A stretch of DNA of 64,000 nt. It comes from JBHOQX01 sp042408595 (GTDB taxonomy: Bacteria; Chloroflexota; Chloroflexia; Chloroflexales; Roseiflexaceae). This document shows, one piece after another, positions 17,057 to 25,482 of the stretch. Each line of letters starts with the position of its first letter. The first letter of the stretch is position 1. Position numbers and translations under genes: made by a program. The notes beneath the pieces were generated by a model. It had not been told where the DNA came from, searched no databases, and saw only the letters and a list, made by a program, of their open reading frames with translations. Where the stretch lies: contig JBHOQX010000085.1 in NCBI GenBank assembly GCA_042408595.1, positions 1 through 64,000 on the forward strand. Direction: 5' to 3'.

Positions 17057-20000
17057 CTACGATGCGAACGTGATCCGCCCTTCGCCGCCTGGCCGGTAGC
17101 GCGGATCGCTCGCCGGGATGGTCGGTAGCGCTGGCGACCCGCCGGCCGGGAAGCTCAGCAGGTAGGCAACCCAGGCCGACTCGTAGGTGACAACGGTGCC
17201 CTGATCGTCGAAGATCTGCGTCTTGTTCGGATTGTCGCGCAGCCAGGGATAGTTATCCCCGCCGCCAGCCGTGAAGGAGTTGGTGATCAGCGCCACGTTC
17301 GGCGCGCCGGGCACGACCGCACCATCGGCCACAATCGGCCGGCCATCGTCCAGGGTGATGCTCCGCACCCGGTCGCCCGGCGTCGTCACCGTGCCGTCGG
17401 TCTGGATGATCTGCGCCGGGCGCGTCGTGTCGATCACCACACGGAAGCCGCCGATCTGCAGGAACTGCCCGCCCTGCCCCGGCAGGCTGGCCGCCGAACG
17501 CTCCATGATGCTCTTCAAATCCGCCGGCGTTACCTGTTGTACGACGCTCATCAGGTTGAAGAACGCCAGCACGTTCCGGGTGTCGAGGCGCGAGATCGTC
17601 CCCGGCACGACGCCAGTTGTCGGCAGGACATCGCCGGCGTTCTGGCGGATGCCGCCGCCGTTCTGCACCGCGATCACCGGGTTGCCCGGCCCGCGCGGCG
17701 GCAGTCCGTTCGCCGCGGCATAGCGATCGTACGCGGCGAGATACGCATCGGCGATCGAGTTGCCGGCGTTCGTTTCGCGGCTGCGCGACCCGGCGCGCGA
17801 GACGTCCAGCAGCACCTCGGTGCGGATGATCGGCTGGGCCAGCGCCGCGAGGCAGGCCTGCACCGGCGCGATCACGCTCGATTGGATGCCTGGGTCGGGC
17901 GCGACGGCATCGGCCAGGCCGAGCTGCGCGGCGGTCGCGCTGGTCGGGATGACCCGGCGCGGGTAGCTTGTCGCGGCGTCGATGCGCACCACCTCGCCGT
18001 TGGCGTCGAAGGTCGCGTCGATTCGGCCAAGATACTTGTAGTTCCCGGCGGTCGTCACGATGTAGACCGTCCGGCCGTCGGCGTCGGTCTCCGTTAGCGG
18101 GTAGGTTCCCTCGATCGGGGCCTGCTCGCCGGGCAGCAGCCCGATCTCGTTTGGAATGGCCGGATTGACCAGCAGCTCATCGCCGCCGCCCGCCACCGCG
18201 ATATCCACCCCGCGCAGCAGCTTGACCAGGGCGCGGTCGTTATCGACATCCTGCAAATGGCTGACAAACAGAATCTTACGGAGGCCGTGCTGCTCGCGCA
18301 GCCGGTCGATCTCCTGCTGCACGACGGCGGCGGTCGCGGGAGTGTCGGGTGTCACGGTGACCCGGCCCGGCGAGGAGATCGTCGGCAGGAGCGGCGTGGT
18401 CGCGCCGACCACGCCGAAGCGCTGGCCGGTCACCCGGTCGGTCACGATCGCGGAGCGCGCGACCACCCGCCCATCCAGGCTGGCGCCGACGAGCAGCCCG
18501 TCAGCGTCGAGCAGGTCGGCCCAGGTCGGCTCGCCGCTGAAGTTCAGGTTCGCGCTGAGGAACGGCTGCACCAGCACACCGTTCACGGCGAAGCTGCGGA
18601 CGAAACGTTCGAGGAAGCCGGGGCCGAAGTCGAACTCGTGGTTGCCGAAGATATGCGCGTCGTAGGGGATCTGGCGCTGCGCCACCGCATCGTAGATCGG
18701 CGTGCCGGGCGGGTTCGGCGGCAAGCTGCACGAGAGCGCCGCGCTGGCGAGGACGCTGTCGCCGGCGTAGACGTTCACCACGGCGTTGCCGCTGGCTCGC
18801 GCCGCGCGAATCTGCTGGTCGGTCAGCGTCTTGAAGGCCGCCACCCCCGCCACATCAAGCGTTACCGGGCCGCCGGGGGTGCGGACGGCGTTCTGCAGCG
18901 GCAGAAGCGAGGACTCGCCGTCGTTGTTGTGCAGCAGCGTGAGCGTCCCGGCGCCGTTCGGGTCGATCGGGCCATAGATCGTCACCGTGCCGCTGATCTC
19001 GTTCGAGACGATCACCAGCGGGCCGGGGCGATTCGGGCCGGCCGGGACGAACGTCACCCCTTCCGGCCCCAGGTCGCCGGCCGGCGCCGCGCCGCTGAAG
19101 TCGCGGTTGGTGGTGTACTGGACGAACTGCGGCGCGCGCGGGTTGGTGATGTCGTAGATCATCAGCCCGCCGATCCGCTCAAGCGCAACAAAGGCGTACA
19201 GCCGATCGCCCATCGGGCCGATCGCCAGCCCCTCCGGCTCCGGCCCTTTGTTGTCGCTCCGGTTGTCGAACGTGTTCGACTCGTGGTCGGCGTTGAAGTT
19301 GGCCGGCAGCAGCGCCGCGGTGATCCGCTCGAGCTGGTCGCCGCTGTCCCACAGCAACCGGCCGTCGCCGCTCCAGACGGAGAACGACCGCCCACCGAAG
19401 GCGTCGATCTCGCGGAACAGACCGGTGACCGGGTCTTTGCCGGTGGCGGTGGTGACGGTCAGGCGGCCCAGGTTCTCGGGTTTCTTCAGGTCAGCGGCGT
19501 TCGGGAACACCGCCGGGTCCAGCCGGTAGCCGCTGCTGCCGACGCGGACCTCCTCCGAGAAGCCGGGGTAGTCGCGCGCGTCGCCCTCGTTGGCGCTCAC
19601 CACAAAGCTTTCGCGCCCCAGGCGAAACGAGGCGAGCGCGTCCGGCTGGTACATCCCCCGCACCGGCCAGGTCGCGATGTTGATCCGGCCGTCGCGGTCG
19701 CTTGCGTCGAGCCCGCTCCCCGGGGCCGCGTGGTCCTTCGTGCCAAGCGCGAGAATGCGGTCGACCCGCCGGGCGCGCAGGTCGATCACCGCCAGCGCGT
19801 TGTTCTCCTGCAGCGAGACATAGGCGGTCTCGCTGCCGGGCGTGATGCTGATATACTCTGGCTCGAGGTCCTGCGCCACGCTCGCGCCCGGGCCGAAGAT
19901 GCGAACCCCCGGCGGAAGCTCAGCAGCGCGCGGGCCGCCAGCGTTGAACGCCCGAAAGTCGATCGTGGCGACATCCGCCTGCGTTAGGCGCAGCGGGTTG

Positions 20001-20560
20001 CCGCGCATGTCGATCACGCTGATCGTCCCCTCCGGATCGACCGAGTCGGGCCGGCCGTAGCTGTTCGGCTCGCCCTCGTTCGCGACGACCAGGTAGCGCC
20101 CATCGAGCGAGTAGGTGAGCATGTCCGGCAGCGCGCCGACCGTCACCTGGTTGAGGTACTGGCCGTCCCGGCTGAAGAAGATCACCTTGCCGGGGTCGGT
20201 CTTGGGGGCGGCTTCCATCGCGACGGCGACCGCCTTCGGGCGCACCGCCACGCTATTTGGTCCGGCGCCGTAGGGCGAGAGATCGATCCGCCGGAGGAGC
20301 GTCGGCGCGGACGGGTCGCGCACATCGACGATATCGAGGGTGTTGCTGGCCGAGTTGGTCACGTAGAGCCGGTCGTCGCTCCAGGCGGCGATCTCGGCGG
20401 AGGCCGGGCCCAGGCCGGTGCGGTAGGTTCCAACGGGTGCGAAGGCGACCGACGAGAGCGTGCTGCTGGCGGCCTGTCGCGCCGCGTGCGTCGGGCCGGA
20501 GATCAGGCCGGCCAGGGCGAGGCTGAGCAAGGCGGCAAGACTCGCGAGTCGGCGATACAT
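17057..20560 (-). CDS. Secreted two-module phosphoesterase: choice-of-anchor-I propeller plus 5'-nucleotidase
   Basis: This 1167-residue protein has a Sec signal peptide (LASLAALLSLALAGLISGP). Residues about 35-520 form a beta-propeller of the choice-of-anchor-I type, with repeated strand motifs such as RLYVTNSASNTLDIVDV and YLVVANEGEPNSYGRPDS. A calcineurin-like phosphoesterase follows (LTLLHNNDGESSLLP, VYAGDSVLAS, GNHEFDFGPGF, FVSHLQDVDND), then a 5'-nucleotidase C-terminal domain (VQNGGGIRQNAGD, TNSFTAGGGDNYPWL). It probably hydrolyses nucleotides or other phosphomonoesters outside the cell for phosphate supply. Motif I has NDGE where the nucleotidase family has NDxH, so one metal ligand is altered. 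An 11-base-period direct repeat upstream suggests phosphate control. Confidence 0.85.
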   Translation of the reverse strand: MYRRLASLAALLSLALAGLISGPTHAARQAASSTLSSVAFAPVGTYRTGLGPASAEIAAWSDDRLYVTNSASNTLDIVDVRDPSAPTLLRRIDLSPYGAGPNSVAVRPKAVAVAMEAAPKTDPGKVIFFSRDGQYLNQVTVGALPDMLTYSLDGRYLVVANEGEPNSYGRPDSVDPEGTISVIDMRGNPLRLTQADVATIDFRAFNAGGPRAAELPPGVRIFGPGASVAQDLEPEYISITPGSETAYVSLQENNALAVIDLRARRVDRILALGTKDHAAPGSGLDASDRDGRINIATWPVRGMYQPDALASFRLGRESFVVSANEGDARDYPGFSEEVRVGSSGYRLDPAVFPNAADLKKPENLGRLTVTTATGKDPVTGLFREIDAFGGRSFSVWSGDGRLLWDSGDQLERITAALLPANFNADHESNTFDNRSDNKGPEPEGLAIGPMGDRLYAFVALERIGGLMIYDITNPRAPQFVQYTTNRDFSGAAPAGDLGPEGVTFVPAGPNRPGPLVIVSNEISGTVTIYGPIDPNGAGTLTLLHNNDGESSLLPLQNAVRTPGGPVTLDVAGVAAFKTLTDQQIRAARASGNAVVNVYAGDSVLASAALSCSLPPNPPGTPIYDAVAQRQIPYDAHIFGNHEFDFGPGFLERFVRSFAVNGVLVQPFLSANLNFSGEPTWADLLDADGLLVGASLDGRVVARSAIVTDRVTGQRFGVVGATTPLLPTISSPGRVTVTPDTPATAAVVQQEIDRLREQHGLRKILFVSHLQDVDNDRALVKLLRGVDIAVAGGGDELLVNPAIPNEIGLLPGEQAPIEGTYPLTETDADGRTVYIVTTAGNYKYLGRIDATFDANGEVVRIDAATSYPRRVIPTSATAAQLGLADAVAPDPGIQSSVIAPVQACLAALAQPIIRTEVLLDVSRAGSRSRETNAGNSIADAYLAAYDRYAAANGLPPRGPGNPVIAVQNGGGIRQNAGDVLPTTGVVPGTISRLDTRNVLAFFNLMSVVQQVTPADLKSIMERSAASLPGQGGQFLQIGGFRVVIDTTRPAQIIQTDGTVTTPGDRVRSITLDDGRPIVADGAVVPGAPNVALITNSFTAGGGDNYPWLRDNPNKTQIFDDQGTVVTYESAWVAYLLSFPAGGSPALPTIPASDPRYRPGGEGRITFAS

Positions 20561-20653
20561 TGAGCATCCTTTCCACTGCGACACGCCACACCACGCCGCG
20601 CGGCAGCGCGGCCGGGGGCAGGAACAAGTGCGGGGCAGGGAGAATGTAGCGCG

Positions 20654-20673
20654 CCGGTGTTAACCCGGTGTTA
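20654..20673 (-). promoter_or_regulatory. 11-base-period direct repeat upstream of the phosphoesterase (PHO-box-like)
   Basis: On the plus strand CCGGTGTTA occurs at 20654-20662 and again at 20665-20673. On the coding (minus) strand this reads TAACACCGG twice with an 11-base period. PhoB/PhoP sites are built of 11-base direct units, and in high-GC bacteria they resemble GTTCACC. The position, about 95-115 bases before the start codon, fits an activator site. A neighbouring inverted repeat, CAGATGA-N8-TCATCTG, lies at 20678-20699. Confidence 0.45.
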
Positions 20674-20748
20674 TGCACAGATGACAAAAGCTTCATCTGC
20701 GCGTGAACGGGCGGCCGCGGCGCGCCGGCGCGCAGCCGGCCGGTCTGG

Positions 20749-22251
20749 TCACCGCCGCTTCGCGGGGCGTGGCGGGCGCGGCGGATGGTGGGCGGCCTCA
20801 TCCGTCGCCACCTGCGGCTCCTCGCCGGCCAGGGCTTGTGGGTCAAGCTGAGCGGCGTGCGGCGTGCAGTGTGCGGCTGGTGTGGGTGTGCCGGCCGCGG
20901 GCCTCGCGTCGCTCGCCTCGCGGGCGTCGCGCCAGGCCAGCCGCTCGCGGATGGCCGCCTCGAAGCCGCGGCCCGTCGGCTCGTAGTAGCGGCGGCCCTG
21001 GAGGTTCGGCGGGAAGTGCTCCTGATCGACGCGGGCGTCTTCGTGGTCGTGGGCGTACTGGTAGCCCTTGCCGTAGCCCAGCCCTTTCATCAGCCGGGTC
21101 GGCGCGTTGCGCAGGTGCAGCGGCACCGGCTCGTTGCGCGTCTCGGCCACATCTTTCAGCGCCGCGCCGTAGGCCGCGTACACCGCGTTGCTCTTGGGGG
21201 CCTGCGCCAGGTAGATGACCGCCTCGGCCAGCGCCAGGTCGCCCTCCGGCTGGCCGAGAAAGTGGACGGCCTGCTGCGCCGCGATCGTCAGCGGCAGGGC
21301 CTGCGGGTCGGCCAGGCCGATGTCCTCCACCGCCATGCGCACGATGCGCCGGGCGATGTACAGCGGGTCCTCGCCGCCGTCCAGCATCCGCCCGAGCCAG
21401 TAGAGCGCGGCGTCCGGGTCGCTGTCGCGCACGCACTTGTGCAGGGCGGAGATTGCGTTGTAATGCAGCTCGCCGCTCTTGTCGTAGCGGGTGGCGCGGC
21501 TCTGGAGCGCGTCGCGGATGTCGTCCACGGTGATCAGGCGCCGATCGCCGAGCGCGGGCGGCTTGGAGAGCGCCGCGGCCTCAAGCGCGTTCAGCGCGGT
21601 GCGGGCGTCGCCGTTGGCCATGTTCACCAGGTACGCCCGGGCATCGGCGGCGAGCAGCACATGCAGGTCGCCCAGGCCGCGCTCCGTGTCGGCCAGCGCC
21701 CGGTCCACCAGCGCGCCGATCTGCTCGTCGGTCAGCGCCTCGAGCACGAAGACGCGGGCGCGCGACAACAAGGCGGCGTTGACCTCGAACGATGGGTTCT
21801 CGGTGGTTGCGCCGATCAGGATGATCGTGCCATCCTCGACGTACGGCAGAATAGCGTCCTGTTGTGCCTTATTGAAGCGGTGGATCTCATCGATAAACAG
21901 GACGGTGCGCTGGCCGTACATGCCGAGCCGGTCCTTCGCCTCGGCCACCACCCGCCGCAGGTCGGCCACGCCGGCGGAGACGGCGGAGAGCGGCTCGAAA
22001 TGGGCGTTGGTCGTCGCGGCGATGATCTGCGCCAGAGTCGTTTTGCCGCTGCCGGGCGGCCCCCAGAGGATGACCGAAAAGAGCTGGTCGCCGGCGATCG
22101 CGCGGCGCAGCAGCCGCCCCTCGCCGACGATCTGCTCCTGGCCGATGAACTCCTCGAGCGTGCGGGGGCGCATGCGGGCGGCCAGCGGGGCCTGCCGGCG
22201 CAGGGCGTCGTCGCGCTGGCTGTCGAACAGGGTCTTCTGCGGTCGTGGCAT
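20749..22251 (-). CDS. rarA: Replication-associated recombination protein A (RarA/MgsA AAA+ ATPase)
   Basis: This 500-residue clamp-loader-like ATPase acts at stalled replication forks. It has the N-terminal LAARMRPRTLEEFIGQ, Walker A GPPGSGKTT, Walker B LFIDEIHRFNKAQQD, the sensor region LIGATTENPSFEVNAALLSR, and the C-terminal tetramerisation part with SALHKCVRDSDPDAALYWL and YGKGYQYAHD. The last 50 residues are Pro/Ala/His-rich and not conserved. The start ATG 22251 is preceded by GGAG. An extended -10 lies about 30 bases upstream. Confidence 0.95.
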   Translation of the reverse strand: MPRPQKTLFDSQRDDALRRQAPLAARMRPRTLEEFIGQEQIVGEGRLLRRAIAGDQLFSVILWGPPGSGKTTLAQIIAATTNAHFEPLSAVSAGVADLRRVVAEAKDRLGMYGQRTVLFIDEIHRFNKAQQDAILPYVEDGTIILIGATTENPSFEVNAALLSRARVFVLEALTDEQIGALVDRALADTERGLGDLHVLLAADARAYLVNMANGDARTALNALEAAALSKPPALGDRRLITVDDIRDALQSRATRYDKSGELHYNAISALHKCVRDSDPDAALYWLGRMLDGGEDPLYIARRIVRMAVEDIGLADPQALPLTIAAQQAVHFLGQPEGDLALAEAVIYLAQAPKSNAVYAAYGAALKDVAETRNEPVPLHLRNAPTRLMKGLGYGKGYQYAHDHEDARVDQEHFPPNLQGRRYYEPTGRGFEAAIRERLAWRDAREASDARPAAGTPTPAAHCTPHAAQLDPQALAGEEPQVATDEAAHHPPRPPRPAKRR

Positions 22252-22281
22252 GGGCGGCTCCGGCAGACGGACATCCCGGCC

Positions 22282-22290
22282 ATGATACCA
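22282..22290 (-). promoter_or_regulatory. Extended -10 candidate for rarA (TGGTATCAT)
   Basis: On the minus strand TG-G-TATCAT matches the extended -10 with five of six hexamer bases. No good -35 is present. Transcription would start near 22275, 24 bases before the rarA start. Confidence 0.45.
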
Positions 22291-22547
22291 TACGCCATTC
22301 GCATGGGTCGCCGGTCATCCCCGAGAATGGTACCAACTCCGCCGATCGTCGCACGCGCCTTGGGACGATGAGCCTATTGAGAAGCGCGGCCCGCTCGCGT
22401 ATGCTAGGACTCAGAAAGGCGCTGCTCTGAGGGCCGAAGTTGGCATCCAGGTTTGACCTCGTTCGATGAAACCTCGAATGCCCTCTCAGTCCTCTCACTT
22501 CCTCTCGCCGCCAACCGTGCGGGCCCAGGGCAGCCGCTTCTTCGCCC

Positions 22548-22591
22548 AACGAAGTGCCGGGTCGCGAGCCAGCCTCGCGGCCCGGTTCGTT
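22548..22591 (+). repeat. Long hairpin in the rarA-deacetylase gap
   Basis: AACGAA (22548-22553) plus CCGGGTCGCGAG (22557-22568) pair with CTCGCGGCCCGG (22574-22585) plus TTCGTT (22586-22591). The loop is CCAGC and a GTG bulge sits on the left arm, giving 18 pairs in all. The 527-base gap between the divergent rarA and deacetylase genes otherwise holds the two promoters and no gene I can support. The hairpin could be a terminator of an unseen short RNA or a mobile palindrome. Confidence 0.5.
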
Positions 22592-22663
22592 TGTTGGCCG
22601 CCGGGGCGTTCCGGGAGCCAGGGGCTAGACGGGCAGACCGTCAGACAATCTGCACTCTGAAAA

Positions 22664-22672
22664 TGGTATACT
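22664..22672 (+). promoter_or_regulatory. Extended -10 candidate for the deacetylase gene (TGGTATACT)
   Basis: TG-G-TATACT matches the extended -10 at five of six hexamer bases (hexamer 22667-22672). Only a weak -35 (AGACAA or CAGACA) is found at 18-19 base spacing. The leader would be about 100 bases. Confidence 0.45.
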
Positions 22673-22778
22673 GCGCCTTGGTTTCAGCACGATGCGCTCA
22701 TGTCAAAGCGCCTGTCAGAGGCAGTGTTCTCCGCTCGACGGGCTGATCTCCGGACGTAGACCGGGCAGGAATGGCGCG

Positions 22779-23867
22779 ATGATCACCGTCTATCCCGCCG
22801 AGCACGCGCTCCACGCCCCGCCGAACGAGTGGCTGAATGGCGTGCTGCGCCCGGCGCACGAGTCGCCGCAACGCGCCGAGGTGATCCGCGCCGCCGTGGA
22901 GCGGGCGGGGCTGGGGCCGATCACGCCGCCGCGCCCGCACGGGCTGGCGCCGCTGGCCGCGGTGCATGCGCCGGAGTACCTGCGCTTCCTCGAAGGCGCG
23001 TACGAGCGCTGGGTCGCCGCTGGCGGCTCGCCTACGGCGGTGATGCCGGACACGCTGGCGGTGCGTTGGATGGGGCGGCGCTCCGCCAGCCCGCTGGCCG
23101 AGCCGGGCTATTTCGCCTTCGACCTGGGCGCGGCGATCGTCGCCGGCACCTGGCGCGCCGCCGGCGCCTCGGCCGATGCCGCGCTGACCGCGGCGGATCT
23201 GCTGCTGGCGGGCGAGCGCGCCGCCTACGCGCTCTGCCGGCCGCCCGGCCACCACGCCGGCCACGACCTGTACGGCGGCTACTGCTTCCTGAACAACGCG
23301 GCGATCGCGGCGGAGTGGCTGCTGCGCGCGGGCGCCGGACGGGCGGCGAGCGATCTCCGCCCCGCGCCTTCCGCCGCCCGTCCGGCGCCGACCGTCGCGA
23401 TCCTCGACATCGATTACCACCACGGCAACGGCACGCAGCAGATTTTTTACGGGCGGCGCGACGTGCTGGTCGTTTCGCTCCACGCCGACCCGGACCGCGA
23501 GTACCCGTACTTCGCCGGCTACGCCGACGAGCGCGGCGCGGGCGACGGGCTGGGCTTCAACCGGAACATCCCACTTCCGGCGGGCGTGGACGACGCGGGC
23601 TACCTGGCCGCGCTGGATGCAGCGCTGGCCGAGATCGCGGCCTTCGCGCCGGCCTGGCTGGTCGTCTCCGCCGGGTTCGACACTTTCGGCGGCGATCCGA
23701 TCGGTGATTTCGCGCTCACCGGCGCCGCCTACCCGCGGATCGGGCGGCGGCTGGCGGCGCTCGGCCTGCCGACGCTCTTTGTGCAGGAGGGCGGCTACGC
23801 CATCGAGGCGCTCGGCGAGAACGTCGTCGGGCTGCTGCGCGGCTTCGAGGCCGAGGCGTCGGGGTGA
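22779..23867 (+). CDS. Histone deacetylase-like amidohydrolase (acetylpolyamine amidohydrolase type)
   Basis: This 362-residue zinc amidohydrolase of the arginase/deacetylase fold has PGHHAGHDLYGGYCFLNN (catalytic His pair), LDIDYHHGNGTQQIFYG (zinc Asp and His) and VSAGFDTFGGDPIGDF (second zinc Asp). Bacterial members deacetylate acetylpolyamines or other small acetylamides. AGGA at 22767-22770 fits ATG 22779; the longer frame has no such site. Between the helix ending EWLLRAG and the strand VAILDID it carries about 20 extra residues encoded by a perfect inverted repeat (23331-23389). The active-site motifs are undamaged. Confidence 0.9.
   Translation: MITVYPAEHALHAPPNEWLNGVLRPAHESPQRAEVIRAAVERAGLGPITPPRPHGLAPLAAVHAPEYLRFLEGAYERWVAAGGSPTAVMPDTLAVRWMGRRSASPLAEPGYFAFDLGAAIVAGTWRAAGASADAALTAADLLLAGERAAYALCRPPGHHAGHDLYGGYCFLNNAAIAAEWLLRAGAGRAASDLRPAPSAARPAPTVAILDIDYHHGNGTQQIFYGRRDVLVVSLHADPDREYPYFAGYADERGAGDGLGFNRNIPLPAGVDDAGYLAALDAALAEIAAFAPAWLVVSAGFDTFGGDPIGDFALTGAAYPRIGRRLAALGLPTLFVQEGGYAIEALGENVVGLLRGFEAEASG
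23331..23389. repeat. Perfect 17-bp inverted repeat inside the deacetylase gene
   Basis: GGCGCCGGACGGGCGGC (23331-23347) is the exact reverse complement of GCCGCCCGTCCGGCGCC (23373-23389), with a 25-base loop. It lies in frame and encodes a Gly/Ala/Arg/Pro-rich insertion between two conserved blocks. This looks like a palindromic element tolerated within a coding region. Confidence 0.7.
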
Positions 23868-23887
23868 CACAGTGACACGGTGACAGG
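23864..23887 (+). repeat. Triplicated GTGACA octamer overlapping the deacetylase stop codon
   Basis: GTGACACA, GTGACACG and GTGACAGG follow one another, and the first contains the stop TGA of the deacetylase gene. Bases 23930-24020 continue with TC/CT-rich units such as CGTCCTTCGTCC and TTTGTCCCCTGTCG. These are two of the microsatellite-like tracts seen between genes in this window. Confidence 0.7.
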
Positions 23888-24036
23888 GTGGCTCGGCTTG
23901 CCTGGCTGGCGATGCGACGGGCGTCGAGGATGGAGGAAGTGATCGCGATCGTCAATCTTCGATCCTCCTTCTTCGACCCACTACCGTCCTTCGTCCTTTG
24001 TCCCCTGTCGCCGTCTTGCAGACACGAGGTGACTTG

Positions 24037-24468
24037 ATGCGCTACAGCGTGCACCGCGTCGGTCCGGGCTCTGTAGCCAGGCTGGCGTTTCTGATCGGAG
24101 TGGGGCTCTCGCTGGTGCCGGGGCTCTGCATGGGATGCTTGGTGATCCAGGCCGCCCGGCGCCTTGCGGCGACTTTTGCCGGCATGCGGACGGTCACGGT
24201 CGAGTTACCGCCGGTCGATCTGGGCCTGACGAAACTGGAGGTCCCGAGCTTTCAGGTCGATCTCGTCAACCAGGCCGGGCTCGCCGGCGCTGCGCAGGCC
24301 GTTCAGGGGGTGCTGGACAACGCTGGCGCGACCATGCTCTGGATCGCGCTGGCGATCAGTGTGATCGGCGCGCTGGCGCTCGGCCTGGCGGCGGTTGTCG
24401 CGGCGCTGCTCTACAATGTGCTGGCGGGCGCCTTCGGCGGCATCGAGGTCGAGCTGCAGGCAAAGTAG
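24037..24468 (+). CDS. DUF3566-like membrane protein
   Basis: This 143-residue protein starts with YSVHRVGPGSVARLAFLIG, which resembles the opening of DUF3566 proteins. It has two membrane helices (about 16-40 and 105-135) and an extracytoplasmic middle that includes VELPPVDLGLTKLEVPSF. GAGGTGA at 24026-24032 fits ATG 24037. The role of this family is not known to me beyond membrane association. It converges with the ABC cluster on the other strand. Confidence 0.6.
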   Translation: MRYSVHRVGPGSVARLAFLIGVGLSLVPGLCMGCLVIQAARRLAATFAGMRTVTVELPPVDLGLTKLEVPSFQVDLVNQAGLAGAAQAVQGVLDNAGATMLWIALAISVIGALALGLAAVVAALLYNVLAGAFGGIEVELQAK

Positions 24469-24519
24469 AAGCGCGCGGGCGCGGAGTCGGGGCTGCGCCC
24501 GCGCGCGACGGCCCGCGCG

Positions 24520-25362
24520 CTACCGCCCGGCCAGCCCGGTGGTGGCGATGCCCTCGATGAAATAGCGCTGCGCGAACAGGAAGACGATCAGGGTCGGCAG
24601 GACGGCCAGCACCGAGCCGGCCATGATCAGATCGACGCGGGCGGCGTAGAGCGCCTGCAAGTCCATCAGCCCCTGCGTCACCACCTTCTTCTCCGGGTTA
24701 CTGATGATGATCAGCGGCCAGAGAAAGCTGTTCCAGGCGTACAGAAAGCCGAAGGTTGCCAGCGTCGCCATGGCGGGGCGGGCGAGCGGCACGGCGACGC
24801 GGAACAGAATGCCCCAGCGGCTCGCGCCGTCGATCATTGCCGCCTCCTCCAGATCGCGCGGCAGGTTCATAAAGAACTGGCGCAACAGAAACGTTCCGTA
24901 GGCGGTGAACAGCCAGGGAACGATCAGCGCGACCAGTTTGTCCACCCAGCCAAAGGCGATCATGATGCGATACATCGGCACGATCAGCACGGCGAACGGC
25001 ACCATCAGCGTCAGTAGGTAGGCGAAGAACAGCACGTCGCGGCCGGGGAACTCCAGCCGAGCGAAGGCGTAGCCCGCCAGCACCGAGGTGAAGATCCAGC
25101 CGGCCACCACGCCGATCGTCACCAGCGTCGAGTTGACGAGCTGCGTGCCCAGCGGCACGATATTCAGCACCTCGATGTAGTTGCCGAGCTGGAGTGTCTG
25201 CGGGAAGAGCACCGGCGGCACCTGCACCACCTCGGACGAGGTCTTGAGCGACGACGCCAGCATATAGATGAACGGGAACGCCATCACCAGCCCGGTGATC
25301 AGCAGCAGCCCATACGCGAGCCAGCGCTCATAGGGCTGTCGGAGAATCAGGTTCTGCTGCAT
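24520..25362 (-). CDS. Carbohydrate ABC transporter permease (MalG-type)
   Basis: This 280-residue inner-membrane subunit has six predicted helices and the EAA loop EEAAMIDGASRWGILFRVAVPL that docks on the ATPase. It also has the MalG-like end AQRYFIEGIATTGLAGR. GGAG upstream supports ATG 25362 over a longer frame. It is the last gene of the LacI-binding protein-permease-permease cluster. No ATPase is encoded here, so a shared MsmX/UgpC-type ATPase from elsewhere must serve it. Confidence 0.92.
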   Translation of the reverse strand: MQQNLILRQPYERWLAYGLLLITGLVMAFPFIYMLASSLKTSSEVVQVPPVLFPQTLQLGNYIEVLNIVPLGTQLVNSTLVTIGVVAGWIFTSVLAGYAFARLEFPGRDVLFFAYLLTLMVPFAVLIVPMYRIMIAFGWVDKLVALIVPWLFTAYGTFLLRQFFMNLPRDLEEAAMIDGASRWGILFRVAVPLARPAMATLATFGFLYAWNSFLWPLIIISNPEKKVVTQGLMDLQALYAARVDLIMAGSVLAVLPTLIVFLFAQRYFIEGIATTGLAGR

Positions 25363-25419
25363 GGTACACTCCAAACGGATGACGTTCAGCGCTTCACGTA
25401 CAAACGCGCCAAAAAGAAA

Positions 25420-25482
25420 CACGAAACGTTCAACTCCGAACTTTACACTGCGAACTTTGGAATTAGAACTTTTAACTCTGAA
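25420..25482. repeat. Degenerate AACTT/GAACT-type tract between permease genes
   Basis: The gap contains CGAAACGTTCAACTC, CGAACTTTACACTGCGAAC and AATTAGAACTTTTAACTCTG, variants of one short unit. The tract is far more AT-rich than its neighbours. Related units appear near 60815-60845 and inside rlmN. Confidence 0.55.
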
